From Thermotalea metallivorans (GTDB lineage: Bacteria; Bacillota; Clostridia; Peptostreptococcales; Thermotaleaceae), in assembly GCF_001562415.1 (NCBI RefSeq), contig NZ_LOEE01000019.1, forward strand, positions 169,165-233,164: a stretch of DNA of 64,000 nucleotides. The letters are read 5' to 3'. The number at the start of each line of letters is the position of its first letter. Position 1 is the stretch's first letter. Positions 1 through 8,107 of the stretch are shown here, piece by piece. A program made the position numbers and the translations under genes. Below the pieces are notes generated by a model, which searched no databases, was not told the origin of the DNA, and saw only the letters and a list, made by a program, of their open reading frames with translations.

Positions 1-914
1 GGATATTTGATTGACGCAGTCTTATGCCAGCCGTCTCATTTAGCGGGTACGGAATTTGTTTTTCAAAACGGCTGATTCCATACCACATCCATGCAAGTAA
101 CTCTCCATTATCGTTGTAAAACTCCTGAATTTTGATATCATACACATCGTCATATTTCCGACGCTGTCCTGCAGGGTTTCTCTCAAAAAGAGTTGTTGTA
201 TATAGTTTTTGGATATCTTCGCCATCCACGAATATTTTGTATTCGTTTTTCGGAAACCCCTTTTTCTTAAGATATTCATATATTTTCTGCTTATAGTAGA
301 ATTTGCTGTCATAAGGCACAGGTGCGTTAAGAGCAATGTACTCTTTAACCTTTTCAGTATCCAGCAGGTCAACATTTTCGTTTGTGATACCAAGCATCTC
401 GACAATAAAATAATGATCATCTATAGGGCATTCTTCATATTCGTATGAAATTATTTTCTGAAGAATCGTACCAGCAGCATCCCTAACAGTTTCATCATCA
501 AGCATCTTACTCAAAGCCTTTGCATCCCAGGTCATAATTGTTTTTTGTTTTTCACCTTTGGCCGTAGTTATGAAGCGCAGTTTTTCACAATAAGCCAAGC
601 CTCCCAAACGACCAATACCTCGGAAACCTTTAGCTTCACCTTTTATCTTATCTGAATCGGCAACATATGCTAGGGTTGACTCTACCATATCCCGCCTAAC
701 TCCAGTTGCATTATCTTTTATGGTTATATTTCGACCATTCTTATCAATCTTAATATCAATAAACAGATCTTCATCAAATAATGCGTGTTTTATTGCATAA
801 TCAATCTGGTCAGCGGCATTTTGTATGTATTCTCTATAAATTATTCTGGAATCTTCATACATGCCGCGGGTTAAATTCTCAATTGCGTTTTTGCCTATTT
901 TTATCTCGCTCATA
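1..914 (-). CDS. HSP90/GHKL-type ATPase, 3' end outside window
   Basis: At least 304 codons stay open from the ATG at 914 to the left edge, so the C-terminus is missing. The N-terminus has the GHKL ATP-binding motifs: an N-box with E28 and N32, a DNATG motif (67-71) and a glycine-rich lid GFRGIGRLG (97-105). The region near residue 300 resembles the middle domain of bacterial HSP90-like or MORC-like ATPases. It lies 14 bases after a HerA-like gene and is the last visible gene of a leftward operon with NurA and HerA homologues. Predicted role: ATP-driven conformational partner of that DNA-processing module. The GHKL fold is clear; the function is inferred. Histidine kinase is unlikely because no dimerisation/phosphoacceptor region precedes the ATPase domain. 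Confidence 0.8.
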
Positions 915-928
915 ATATATCCCCCTTG

Positions 929-2620
929 TCACTTAAACTGTTTATAAATTGGCTCAGGAAATTTAATATTAAGGAGCGATCTGAAGATTGGGTTTTGAAC
1001 GATGTATTCCCCCTGCTTCAAGCGAGTCATCATATTCTTATAGACAGAAGGAATATACTTATACTCGCTATTGGAGAGTTCAATCGCATTGGTCCGGCCA
1101 TATGCAAATGTTGAACAGTTGCCAGAAACTCTATTGTGGATGGCACTCTTAAACTGCTCTGCTGCAAACAGTATCACACCTAAAGAACGGCCTCTTTCTG
1201 CAATATCAAGTATCTGCCTTAAAATGGGAGAATCCTTTGGGGAGTCCTTAGATGCGAACTTGTTCAATTCATCGATAAATACAATAATTTTTGAGGGCGG
1301 GCATTTGCCATTGCTATAATCCTTCTCTCCTAACTGGAAGTTATATAGCTCCCGAATAACATTACCAAATACGTATCCTTGCATATCAGAATCCAGCTTG
1401 GCAATATCTATAACATATACATCGTTCTTTTGAATATCCGAAATTTTATCCGCAAGGCGAACTTCACCGTTACTCTCATCAAGATCATTAAACAGAGGAT
1501 TATGGTATACGGATTTTTTTATGTGTCTTGTGAATTTTCTCCAACTCAAGACGCCAATTTCTTTATTTTTAGAGTTCGCTGTATTACCAGCCTCGCATTG
1601 TTCCTCAAGCTTTTTAATAAAATTTGGCCATGTTGAAATTGTATTAAAGCCATTTTGTCCATCCACAATTTGGTTGATAATTCCAGCCATTGTTTGCGTG
1701 GAATCATCAACATTCGAGAACATCAAATCAATGGTATCTTTGTCTTGCTCATATGTAAATTTGTATTGAAACGCTTTTTTCTGCTGTTTCTGCTTATCAA
1801 AAAGCTCTTTTGGCACATAAGAGTTAGACTTTGTTTTTGTTGAATATGGATAGAAATATTTGACCTGGCTGAAAGGTTTTGTTGATAGTCCAAGCATCTC
1901 GTACCTGGCTTTTACTTCTTCTGCCTTTTCTGGTTTGCCCTCGAAATCGTTTGGCTCGTCGATGGCCAGCAGATCACGTCCTTTGACATTGAACACAACA
2001 AAAGCAACGCTATCATTTTCAGCATCTTCCTCTTGCATATTAAGATATTTGTCCTGAATCGCTTTCAATAGGAACATTGCATATGATGTTTTTGCTGCTA
2101 AACCAGAAATTCCAGAGATATTCAAATGTGCACCTTCCGGTCCAATTAGAAATTTGGAATCGATGTTTACCGGCAGTGTGATCTTGTTGTCTTCACCTGA
2201 ACTTTCATACATTTCAATATATCCGCATACTAAGGGATTCTTTATATCTGCAAGACCAAGAGCCTCGCTCACCTCATCTCTACTTGCCAAATAAACTCTT
2301 TGTCCGCTTTGAACAGGAATAAAAATATTCTTATCATTTCCAACTACATTGGCTTTTGCATAGTTCATACCTATACGAAGGGTTGGAGCATCGGTATTTA
2401 CATCTCCAAAATCATTTGATATAAAATTGGAAAGAAAACTGGCAGAATCAGTGATATGCGAAATCTCTTCAATTACTGCAAATGTTTTGCTGCCGTTGAT
2501 ATGTTCGACCTTAACCACATCGAACGGATTAAGAATCAAATCAGTATTTGTCCAAAAACAAAAACTATCAATAGTCGTCGGTACCTTTTCTGTTGCTATA
2601 ACACGTCCAATTAGACTCAT
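929..2620 (-). CDS. HerA-like hexameric ATPase/translocase
   Basis: A 563-residue protein of the FtsK-HerA superfamily. A beta-rich N-terminus (HAS-barrel-like) is followed by a P-loop around 170-178 (GISGLAAKT, with Ala where the usual Gly precedes Lys), a Walker B (VFIDELNKF) and a HerA-type C-terminal segment with ERGRSLG. The ATG at 2620 is chosen because a GGGAGGG site lies just upstream; an in-frame extension to 2659 lacks one. The NurA-like gene ends 13 bases upstream. In archaea HerA pumps DNA and works with the nuclease NurA at double-strand ends; here the pair sits in an island, so a role in defence or element maintenance is more likely than housekeeping repair (inference). The altered P-loop may be normal for this subfamily. 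Confidence 0.85.
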   Translation of the reverse strand: MSLIGRVIATEKVPTTIDSFCFWTNTDLILNPFDVVKVEHINGSKTFAVIEEISHITDSASFLSNFISNDFGDVNTDAPTLRIGMNYAKANVVGNDKNIFIPVQSGQRVYLASRDEVSEALGLADIKNPLVCGYIEMYESSGEDNKITLPVNIDSKFLIGPEGAHLNISGISGLAAKTSYAMFLLKAIQDKYLNMQEEDAENDSVAFVVFNVKGRDLLAIDEPNDFEGKPEKAEEVKARYEMLGLSTKPFSQVKYFYPYSTKTKSNSYVPKELFDKQKQQKKAFQYKFTYEQDKDTIDLMFSNVDDSTQTMAGIINQIVDGQNGFNTISTWPNFIKKLEEQCEAGNTANSKNKEIGVLSWRKFTRHIKKSVYHNPLFNDLDESNGEVRLADKISDIQKNDVYVIDIAKLDSDMQGYVFGNVIRELYNFQLGEKDYSNGKCPPSKIIVFIDELNKFASKDSPKDSPILRQILDIAERGRSLGVILFAAEQFKSAIHNRVSGNCSTFAYGRTNAIELSNSEYKYIPSVYKNMMTRLKQGEYIVQNPIFRSLLNIKFPEPIYKQFK

Positions 2621-2633
2621 GGCGCTACCCTCC

Positions 2634-3791
2634 CTAAAAAAGTTGAATAAATAAATCATTGCTTAAATATTTGCTTTTAACATACTGCTCTGTTAGGTAG
2701 ATGGGATATAGGTGATTTGCCCATCTATCATCCGAACCGTAACAAACCGGATTCCGTTCATTGATCAAATATGCAGTGATATTATTTATGTCGTCCGTTT
2801 CAATACCGTGAATCCGCTCTTTTTCGGTTACAATAAGCTTTTCAATTTTTAGTACCCCATCAAAAATGCTGTGTGTGTGTCGTGCCTCTCGAATCCGAAG
2901 ATACCAAATGCAAAAATCTACATCCGCGCGTGACGATGTATATCGAAAGGCAGGCGTTCTTTCATAAAGTTTTAGATTCGCAATTATATTTGAGTTTGAT
3001 CCTCCACCGTGCACAAGGCATTTAGTAGGGTCAAATGACTTAGACACTCCAATTACTCGTCGGTAATTATTACGAATATGTTCACTACTCAAGTTTAATG
3101 CATGCTTATTCTTTTTTGTTGATACTTTCTGATAATCAAGAGAGCCATCTTTGATTAAATAATTCGACTCATTCAACTTTCCTGCTGCCACTAAATCTGC
3201 AACCAATTGTTTTTCGAGTTCAACCATATAGTCTTGAATTTTCGCAATCCCTTTTCTTTCAAATTTGTCATCCTTATTTGTATCGTAAATTAGCAAATCA
3301 TTGAATTGAATTAGCGGACGGCCTTTAAGACGCACGCTATTATTAATTTTCTCCAACAAAGGTCTTGCCTGGTCCTGACCGTCCCAATCAGTGCTAAATG
3401 CCCGATCAGGTAAAGCAATAACAAGTTTGCTTTCAAATAATAAAGCTGGTTGCAGCCTTAAATTACGACGTTCACAGCAACCTACGCCAATTTGACCCGC
3501 AATGATAGGATATACATTTTTCTGGAACGACATATCATCAACTTTATAAGTGTAGCGCGATCCGTCGAGAAAAAAGGAGAAAATCGATGGATAACCGCGT
3601 CTCGCATCGGCAGCATCTTTTAAATTAACTGGTTTGGTGAGTTTTTCTGTTTCACCATACTCTTTCCATACTATATCCTTGTTATCATCGTAATCAATGC
3701 CACTCCTGTCGGTAGTGTCATGGCAATATTTATATGAATTAAAGCTCACTCCCGACGTTTCCTTTTCAATAACCTTGAGTACTGTCCCCAT
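2634..3791 (-). CDS. NurA-domain nuclease
   Basis: A 385-residue protein with NurA-type motifs in order: FFLDGSR (D76), a second acidic motif IKDGSL (D215), GVSKSF (K251) and a C-terminal HLYPIYLTEQ. In NurA these acidic residues bind manganese for end resection. ATG at 3791 follows GGGGGGAGC. It is flanked by the HTH gene (stop 3824) and the HerA-like gene (start 2620), which supports a HerA-NurA complex. Similarity is recognised by motif only; an HHpred run against PF09376 would confirm it. It is an accessory-region member rather than an archaeal-type repair operon. Confidence 0.72.
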   Translation of the reverse strand: MGTVLKVIEKETSGVSFNSYKYCHDTTDRSGIDYDDNKDIVWKEYGETEKLTKPVNLKDAADARRGYPSIFSFFLDGSRYTYKVDDMSFQKNVYPIIAGQIGVGCCERRNLRLQPALLFESKLVIALPDRAFSTDWDGQDQARPLLEKINNSVRLKGRPLIQFNDLLIYDTNKDDKFERKGIAKIQDYMVELEKQLVADLVAAGKLNESNYLIKDGSLDYQKVSTKKNKHALNLSSEHIRNNYRRVIGVSKSFDPTKCLVHGGGSNSNIIANLKLYERTPAFRYTSSRADVDFCIWYLRIREARHTHSIFDGVLKIEKLIVTEKERIHGIETDDINNITAYLINERNPVCYGSDDRWANHLYPIYLTEQYVKSKYLSNDLFIQLF

Positions 3792-3823
3792 ATTGCTCCC
3801 CCCCTTTCCACGTAATTGCCGTC

Positions 3824-4015
3824 TTATTTTTCAGTAGCACCACCAGATTTAACCCATTCATCTACTTCTGAAATTTTAAATTTCCACAAACGGCCAATTT
3901 TGTGAGCAGGCATATTATTTTTATTAATCCATTTTATAGCAGTATCACGACTAATTCCGAGATGTTGACATATTTCAGTCATCGAAAGCCACCTATTTTC
4001 AGTTTCCCCCATCAT
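3824..4015 (-). CDS. Excisionase-type helix-turn-helix protein
   Basis: A 63-residue protein with the MerR/AlpA-like HTH_17 pattern: MTEICQHLGIS, then DTAIKWINKN, then HKIGRLWKFK and EVDEWV. The start is taken as ATG 4015 after an AAGGGAGATTT ribosome site. A consensus sigma-A promoter lies upstream at 4072-4100, so this is the first gene of the leftward NurA-HerA-GHKL operon. Such proteins bind DNA as recombination directionality factors or small regulators; being the leader gene of a putative defence operon suggests autoregulation (inference). Confidence 0.8.
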   Translation of the reverse strand: MMGETENRWLSMTEICQHLGISRDTAIKWINKNNMPAHKIGRLWKFKISEVDEWVKSGGATEK

Positions 4016-4071
4016 AAATCTCCCTTCTGGCCGAAAATAACAACGCCTGTATGTAATTCCCATGTTTCTTT

Positions 4072-4100
4072 ATTATACACCTAAAAACGACAGATTGTAA
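4072..4100 (-). promoter_or_regulatory. sigma-A promoter of the NurA-HerA operon
   Basis: Reading leftwards: TTACAA, 17-base spacer, TATAAT. It lies about 57 bases before the HTH start codon. A near-perfect vegetative promoter with no obvious operator palindrome overlapping it. Confidence 0.75.
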
Positions 4101-4215
4101 TACAATTTATGAATATTTATTGAGGTTTATTAAGATTAATATTGATTTATTCTGAATAATACTATTGAATATTCATTCCCAAATAATTTTTGAGATTTTT
4201 ATCAACTATATAAAA

Positions 4216-4246
4216 AGAGAACGCCAGCTAAAAACCGACATTCTCT
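4216..4246 (-). terminator. Hairpin terminator, leftward
   Basis: AGAGAA and TTCTCT arms around a 19-base loop, followed on the minus strand by TTTTT. It directly follows the stop of the small open frame 4249-4434. Confidence 0.5.
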
Positions 4247-4248
4247 CA

Positions 4249-4434
4249 TTATTGTCCAGTCTTAAATATGCTTCTCACTGCGTAATTTTTATCCAACACA
4301 ACGGAAACATCAATTTTATCTCTCAGCACCTTATTCCTGAAATCGTCACCGTCTGTTGTAAAAGTAGTAAATCTCGCAAAGTGTTGAAAACTCAGTATTT
4401 CTAAGTATCTTTCCTTTGCATTCCTATTACGCAC
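4249..4434 (-). pseudogene. Short orphan reading frame, probably a gene remnant
   Basis: A 61-codon frame beginning with GTG and lacking a good ribosome site. The product has protein-like composition (for example RFTTFTTDGDDFRNKV), which argues against pure chance, but I do not recognise it. It is boxed between two leftward hairpins (4216-4246 and 4461-4493) beside the island attachment scar. Most likely the 3' remnant of a longer gene lost during island rearrangement. It could also be a real small gene. Confidence 0.3.
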
Positions 4435-4460
4435 TCCACGTGGCTTGATTTATATATGAA

Positions 4461-4493
4461 AAGAGAACATAAGCCGAAAAGCCATGTCCTCTT
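4461..4493 (-). terminator. Hairpin terminator after the small HTH gene
   Basis: Ten-base arms (one G-U pair) around a 13-base loop, followed on the minus strand by TTTTC. It sits 22 bases beyond the stop of the gene at 4515-4763. Confidence 0.6.
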
Positions 4494-4514
4494 GTTCATT
4501 CGTTTTTATTACTG

Positions 4515-4763
4515 CTAAACCTGCACTTTTAACTTTTGCCGGTATTCAGCATAATGATCGCTTAGTATATACTCAATAACCCATACTTTAGGTATCATAT
4601 ATGTATCACGAATATAAAAATGCTTTACATGGTTTCCTCTTAAAAGTTTTCGCGCTGTACTATCACCAATGCCGCCTAACATAGTCCTGAATTGTTCCAG
4701 GGTAACTACGTCAGGATATGGCTCAAAAATTCGTTTATAATATTCTTCATTTCTCACGGTCAT
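4515..4763 (-). CDS. Small HTH protein, excisionase/RDF candidate
   Basis: An 82-residue basic protein with a predicted helix-turn-helix near residues 20-45 (TLEQFRTMLGGIGDSTARKL), then KHFYIRDTYMIPKVWVIEYIL. This pattern is common in small proteins next to integrases on clostridial mobile elements. ATG 4763 is only three bases from an AGGAG site; the GTG two codons later has better spacing and may be the true start. It is the gene nearest the tRNA-Leu attachment scar, where an excisionase would be expected. No integrase is visible in this window. Confidence 0.65.
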   Translation of the reverse strand: MTVRNEEYYKRIFEPYPDVVTLEQFRTMLGGIGDSTARKLLRGNHVKHFYIRDTYMIPKVWVIEYILSDHYAEYRQKLKVQV

Positions 4764-4766
4764 CAA

Positions 4767-5057
4767 CTCCTAAATTATTAGTCAGTGGTAGGAGTGACTG
4801 TTACAATATTAGTTTTTAATTAACATTTGTTGTAGTTATTATGTGGATGGTGAGTTATCTGATCATCCCCCCACATCCCTCCAATATCCCTCCAACGTCC
4901 AAAATTTGTTCCAAAATCAGTTTTTTGTATAAGCTTTGAAACGGTGGGATTTTCAGGGGTTGAAGTGCCGGAAAAGCCGATTTTACAAGGTTTCCGGCGG
5001 TCTGTAACTTCCGCTAAAGTGCATTACATTCCCGATGTTTCCGGTTATGCTGCAAAA
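4767..5057. other. Island end, non-coding, attachment-site arm region
   Basis: No supported gene. It contains TTTCCGGCGG and TTTCCGGTTATG motifs and several ATCCC(T)CC repeats near 4865-4895. Such short repeats would suit integrase or excisionase arm sites beside the att core at 5058, but no defined site can be assigned. Confidence 0.4.
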
Positions 5058-5113
5058 CTCAAAATCCGGCGGGCCTCAAACCCGTGCGGGTTCGACTCCC
5101 GCCTTCGGCACCA
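5058..5113 (+). other. 3' half of tRNA-Leu(CAA), attachment-site scar
   Basis: It reads from an anticodon loop CTCAAAA (5058-5064, anticodon CAA) through the 3' anticodon stem TCCGG, a variable arm CGGG/CCCG (5070-5084), a T arm GCGGG-TTCGACT-CCCGC (5086-5102), acceptor strand CTTCGGC, discriminator A and encoded CCA (5111-5113). No 5' half (expected start GCCGAAG) precedes it. This is the standard footprint of an element that integrated in a tRNA gene and displaced the original 3' end. The native terminator still follows. The restored full tRNA-Leu should lie left of the window. Confidence 0.85.
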
Positions 5114-5117
5114 GTTG

Positions 5118-5150
5118 AAAACCTAGGCTATTATGCCTAGGTTTTATTAT
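5118..5150 (+). terminator. Terminator of the original tRNA-Leu
   Basis: A perfect 11-bp stem AAAACCTAGGC / GCCTAGGTTTT with loop TATTAT, followed by ATTATTTTTT. Its place right after the tRNA 3' end marks 5113 onward as native chromosome. Confidence 0.85.
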
Positions 5151-5278
5151 TTTTTACTTGCTTTGTAGTATTTGTTAATAGGCTCTGTAACACTTATTCC
5201 CCTCCTTTCATAGTGTATATTAGAAAAAAATGATGGGAGCTTTGCCAGAATTTATTCTTTGTAAAGGAGGTGGAATAC

Positions 5279-5482
5279 ATGACAGAAAAACAAACTGGAT
5301 TTGGCGGATTGTTTGGCACAGACGCTAGTTTACTTTTCTTTTTCCTGCTGTTAGTAGTTTTATTCGGAGGTCCTTTCTTCGGAAAGGGATGGGGTTTCGG
5401 CGATGACGATAGTTTACTCTTCTTCTTCCTGTTGCTGGTTGTATTGTTCTGTGGCGGCTTTTTCAAAGGCACAGCTTGCTAG
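5279..5482 (+). CDS. Small Gly/Phe-rich hydrophobic protein with internal duplication
   Basis: A 67-residue protein. ATG 5279 follows a strong AAAGGAGG site at 8-base spacing. Two near-identical hydrophobic units, each SLLFFFLLLVVLF preceded by an acidic residue, are linked by a Gly/Phe-rich segment and followed by FxGG. Each unit could span or insert in a membrane. It resembles tiny hydrophobic YjcZ-like or spore-associated proteins of Firmicutes, but I cannot assign a function. It is the first gene to the right of the island scar and is followed by a hairpin at 5492. Confidence 0.75.
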   Translation: MTEKQTGFGGLFGTDASLLFFFLLLVVLFGGPFFGKGWGFGDDDSLLFFFLLLVVLFCGGFFKGTAC

Positions 5483-5491
5483 GACAAAAGA

Positions 5492-5510
5492 GGTGGGGCC
5501 TTTCCCCACC
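5492..5510 (+). terminator. GC-rich hairpin after small hydrophobic protein
   Basis: GGTGGGG / CCCCACC with a 5-base loop, ten bases after the stop. The T-run is poor, so it may act as an mRNA 3' stabiliser rather than a strong terminator. Confidence 0.55.
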
Positions 5511-5813
5511 CTTGATACATAAAAAAACATATACTGGCCTGTTGTATGAATTCACCTTTTCTAGGATTTCTCTTATTTTCCCATAGATTTTTTCTTTATC
5601 TTCTCCATTGTATTCAAATCCCCTGGTCATGGCATAAAAAAATTATATCCCACCCTTCGGCCCCCTCTGAATCTGTTTTCATGGAGCTAGCATGGGGTAT
5701 TTTATATACATAGATTTTCAACTTATATTATTTTCTCATACAATCGAAAACCCATGCAAATAATAATTAATGAATATACAAAAGGGACTCTGAAAAAGAA
5801 GGGAATGCTTATC
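5511..5813. other. Intergenic region before CDF transporter
   Basis: AT-rich with no clear gene, riboswitch or operator. A 55-codon minus-strand frame (5463-5630) crosses it but overlaps the small gene and has no ribosome site; it could be a decayed fragment. Confidence 0.4.
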
Positions 5814-6734
5814 ATGTCAAATAATGAGCGATTGAATTTAGGGAAAAAAGCTTCTTGGATCGGTATTATTGGAAATATAGCCCTCACATCCGTGAAGGCT
5901 TTTATCGGCTATATTGCCGGAAGTACAGCGATGATTGCGGACGCACTGCATTCCGGTACAGATATTGTCGGAACCGCCATCGTACTCCAGGGCCTAAAGA
6001 TTTCCCATCAACCTCCCGATGAAGAACATCATTACGGCCACGGAAAGGCTGAATCCATCGTAGCCAAAATTATAGCCATACTATTATTTGCTACTGCCTT
6101 TGGCATCGGCATATCTGCTTTGAAAACCCTTAGAAGCCCTGAGTTGAAAGCACCAAGTTCTATAGCCATTTGGCCTGCTGTTATCTCCATCATCTTTAAA
6201 GAATGGATGTACCGATATACAGTCAGTATAGGAAAAAAGATAGACAGTCGGGCCCTGATCGCCGATGCTTGGCATCATCGCACCGATGCCTTTTCTTCCG
6301 TTGCCGCATTGATTGGTATCACCGGTGCTGTACTAGGCTATCCAATCTTAGACCCTTTGGCCGGTATCATCGTAGCGGTCATGATTATGAAAGCGGCCAT
6401 TTCGATTTATTGGGATGCAGTCCATGAGCTGATGGATTCTGCTCCTCCAAAAGAAATCATCGAAGCTATTAAAAAATTGACCACGGAAATTGAGGGCATC
6501 CATGATATTCAGGATATAAAGGCTAGAAAAACGGGCAATCAGATTTTCGTGGATATGAAAATCTGTGTTGACAAATTAATTACAGTAGAAGAAGGACACG
6601 CCTTGGCGGGAAAAGCCAAACACGCTATTCTAAAGCATATTGAAAACATCAGGGATGTATTGATCCATGTAAACCCCTGTCCCATCTATGAAAAGGAAAG
6701 TATGCAAAATCAAGGCAAGGAAGATAAGACTTAA
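5814..6734 (+). CDS. Cation diffusion facilitator (CDF) metal exporter
   Basis: A 306-residue inner-membrane divalent-cation/proton antiporter. Start at ATG 5814 because AGAAGGGA lies 9 bases upstream; ATG 5805 and an upstream extension have no site. About six membrane helices cover residues 12-205. Metal motifs are ADALHS in TM2 (D43) and H154xxxD158 (DAWHHRTD) in TM5; a soluble C-terminal ferredoxin-like domain of about 90 residues follows. The H/D composition favours zinc-type over manganese-type CDF, but the metal is not certain. It stands alone and converges on the AlbA-domain gene. Confidence 0.9.
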   Translation: MSNNERLNLGKKASWIGIIGNIALTSVKAFIGYIAGSTAMIADALHSGTDIVGTAIVLQGLKISHQPPDEEHHYGHGKAESIVAKIIAILLFATAFGIGISALKTLRSPELKAPSSIAIWPAVISIIFKEWMYRYTVSIGKKIDSRALIADAWHHRTDAFSSVAALIGITGAVLGYPILDPLAGIIVAVMIMKAAISIYWDAVHELMDSAPPKEIIEAIKKLTTEIEGIHDIQDIKARKTGNQIFVDMKICVDKLITVEEGHALAGKAKHAILKHIENIRDVLIHVNPCPIYEKESMQNQGKEDKT

Positions 6735-6755
6735 ATCTTACCCTCCTTGCTTTTT
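6715..6755 (+). terminator. Terminator between convergent genes
   Basis: A long imperfect hairpin with arms GCAAGG / CCTTGC and an inner TAAGA/TCTTA stem, then TTTTT. It contains the stop codons of both convergent genes, whose coding ends are only 3 bases apart. Confidence 0.7.
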
Positions 6756-7907
6756 ATACTTTTTCATTCCAGGCATCACAATCTTAAACATGCTTCTCTT
6801 TTCAATATTTAATAGCTGTATATTTCCTACTCCTGCAAAAACTTTATTGATTCCCCGGAGTCCAAAACCTGTCTTTAAAAATCTGCTGCTTTCATCTAAA
6901 ATCAAAAGCCGATCATAAAGCCAACTATTCCTTCGAGAAGGATTGCGTTCTCTCAGCATGGTATGCATGTTTTGACCCCTGGGCAGGTTGCCGGGGTTGC
7001 TGATCTCGATCTTATGATCTCCGATAAATACCCCAATATTCCGTGTTAAGTCAAAATAGTCCCGATGAAGCACTGCATTGGCAATCCCCTCAAATATGGC
7101 CTCTACCGGATAATTGGTTCCCTCCAACAGTTTGCTTATATATGCGTGACATCGGTTCAGCATTTGCATCATGTCCCCATGGATCAATTGGATAACTTGT
7201 TCACTTCCCACATAGTGGGTAATTTGGATAGAACAGTGGGGCAAATACAGTTGAGGATGATTGCAAAACAACAGCAGACCTCCGATAGTTGGGTGAAATT
7301 TTCCGGTTTCCGGATCATGATGAATAATGCCCAGATTGTGCCATACATTTTTTTCCATATCTTCTTTGGGAAATAAGCTGATTTTATTCAGATAGTTTCT
7401 CACCAATTTTCTGTCTAGCACATCAATGTCCAAATTGTACAGGGGAACCAATTCGTTGCTAACCAATCCCACCTCTTGAAACATTCTGGCAATTTCATCT
7501 CTCCTAGCAAAATCTGTCGTGGACCCCCTTCTGATATAAAAAGTACCCGTTTGTCTCATCTGATGGGGTCTTTGATAACTTTTAAATATGGTAATTACCC
7601 CAACCCATTTATCTTTTATGTTTACACATTCCACTCTTAGGTGAATCGGAGGATCGCATCGAAAACTCACAATTTGTTGAATTCTCTCCTCGCTGAATTC
7701 CTCCGGATGAATGCCAATGATCTCCTTGGTCTTATCCCTGACCCCTATGATTATATGTCCCCTGCCCCCTACGCTGTTGGCAATAGCAATCACATCCTTA
7801 GTAAATTCTTTCTTTTCCGAATCTGTTTTTAAGTTTAAACTTTCTTTAAAGTCCAATTTGCTTCCTTCCTCTTGTTTTAGAAGCATTTTCAACCTTTGAA
7901 TATCCAT
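6738..7907 (-). CDS. AlbA_2/Schlafen-type regulator with GHKL-like C-terminus
   Basis: A 389-residue protein. The N-terminal 130 residues match the AlbA_2 (Schlafen-type) domain: EGSKLDFKESL near 15, then AIANSVGGRGHIIIGVRD and YIRRGSTT. The C-terminal half has the HATPase_c_4-like pattern EGIANAVLHRDY followed by IEISNPGNLP. Proteins of this architecture are annotated as putative DNA/RNA-binding transcriptional regulators; their targets are mostly unknown. It is divergent from the LysR gene across about 200 bases. Confidence 0.8.
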   Translation of the reverse strand: MDIQRLKMLLKQEEGSKLDFKESLNLKTDSEKKEFTKDVIAIANSVGGRGHIIIGVRDKTKEIIGIHPEEFSEERIQQIVSFRCDPPIHLRVECVNIKDKWVGVITIFKSYQRPHQMRQTGTFYIRRGSTTDFARRDEIARMFQEVGLVSNELVPLYNLDIDVLDRKLVRNYLNKISLFPKEDMEKNVWHNLGIIHHDPETGKFHPTIGGLLLFCNHPQLYLPHCSIQITHYVGSEQVIQLIHGDMMQMLNRCHAYISKLLEGTNYPVEAIFEGIANAVLHRDYFDLTRNIGVFIGDHKIEISNPGNLPRGQNMHTMLRERNPSRRNSWLYDRLLILDESSRFLKTGFGLRGINKVFAGVGNIQLLNIEKRSMFKIVMPGMKKYKKQGG

Positions 7908-7989
7908 GGGATCATTCCTTTCAATGTCAGAGCAAATTTGTATCTGCCGGCGCTTTTCATGAAATATACTTTATATTTATTTTATGAAT

Positions 7990-8072
7990 CATACGCGAAA
8001 CATGATAAATTATTTCTATAGCTTTATGCAAAAGTCATTGAAATATTTGATTCTCATATGCGAAAATGATAA
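7990..8072 (+). promoter_or_regulatory. Direct repeats upstream of LysR gene, operator candidate
   Basis: CATACGCGAAACATGATAA at 7990 and CATATGCGAAAATGATAA at 8055 are direct repeats 65 bases apart, in the region divergent between the AlbA-type and LysR genes. The spacing is close to six helical turns, which suits binding by a tetrameric LysR-type regulator and autoregulation. Binding is inferred. Confidence 0.5.
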
Positions 8073-8107
8073 GATTAGCTTATTAGAAATCAATTTGGAG
8101 TGATCGT

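Noticed and set aside
4944..5126. 60-codon plus-strand frame across the tRNA scar
   Set aside because: It runs through the tRNA-Leu 3' half, has no ribosome site and its translation is not protein-like.
5463..5630. 55-codon minus-strand frame with protein-like composition
   Set aside because: It overlaps the small hydrophobic gene antisense, ends in a terminator-like hairpin and has no ribosome site; at most a decayed fragment.
5483..5813. Metal riboswitch upstream of the CDF exporter
   Set aside because: No NiCo (czcD) or yybP-like conserved blocks could be found.
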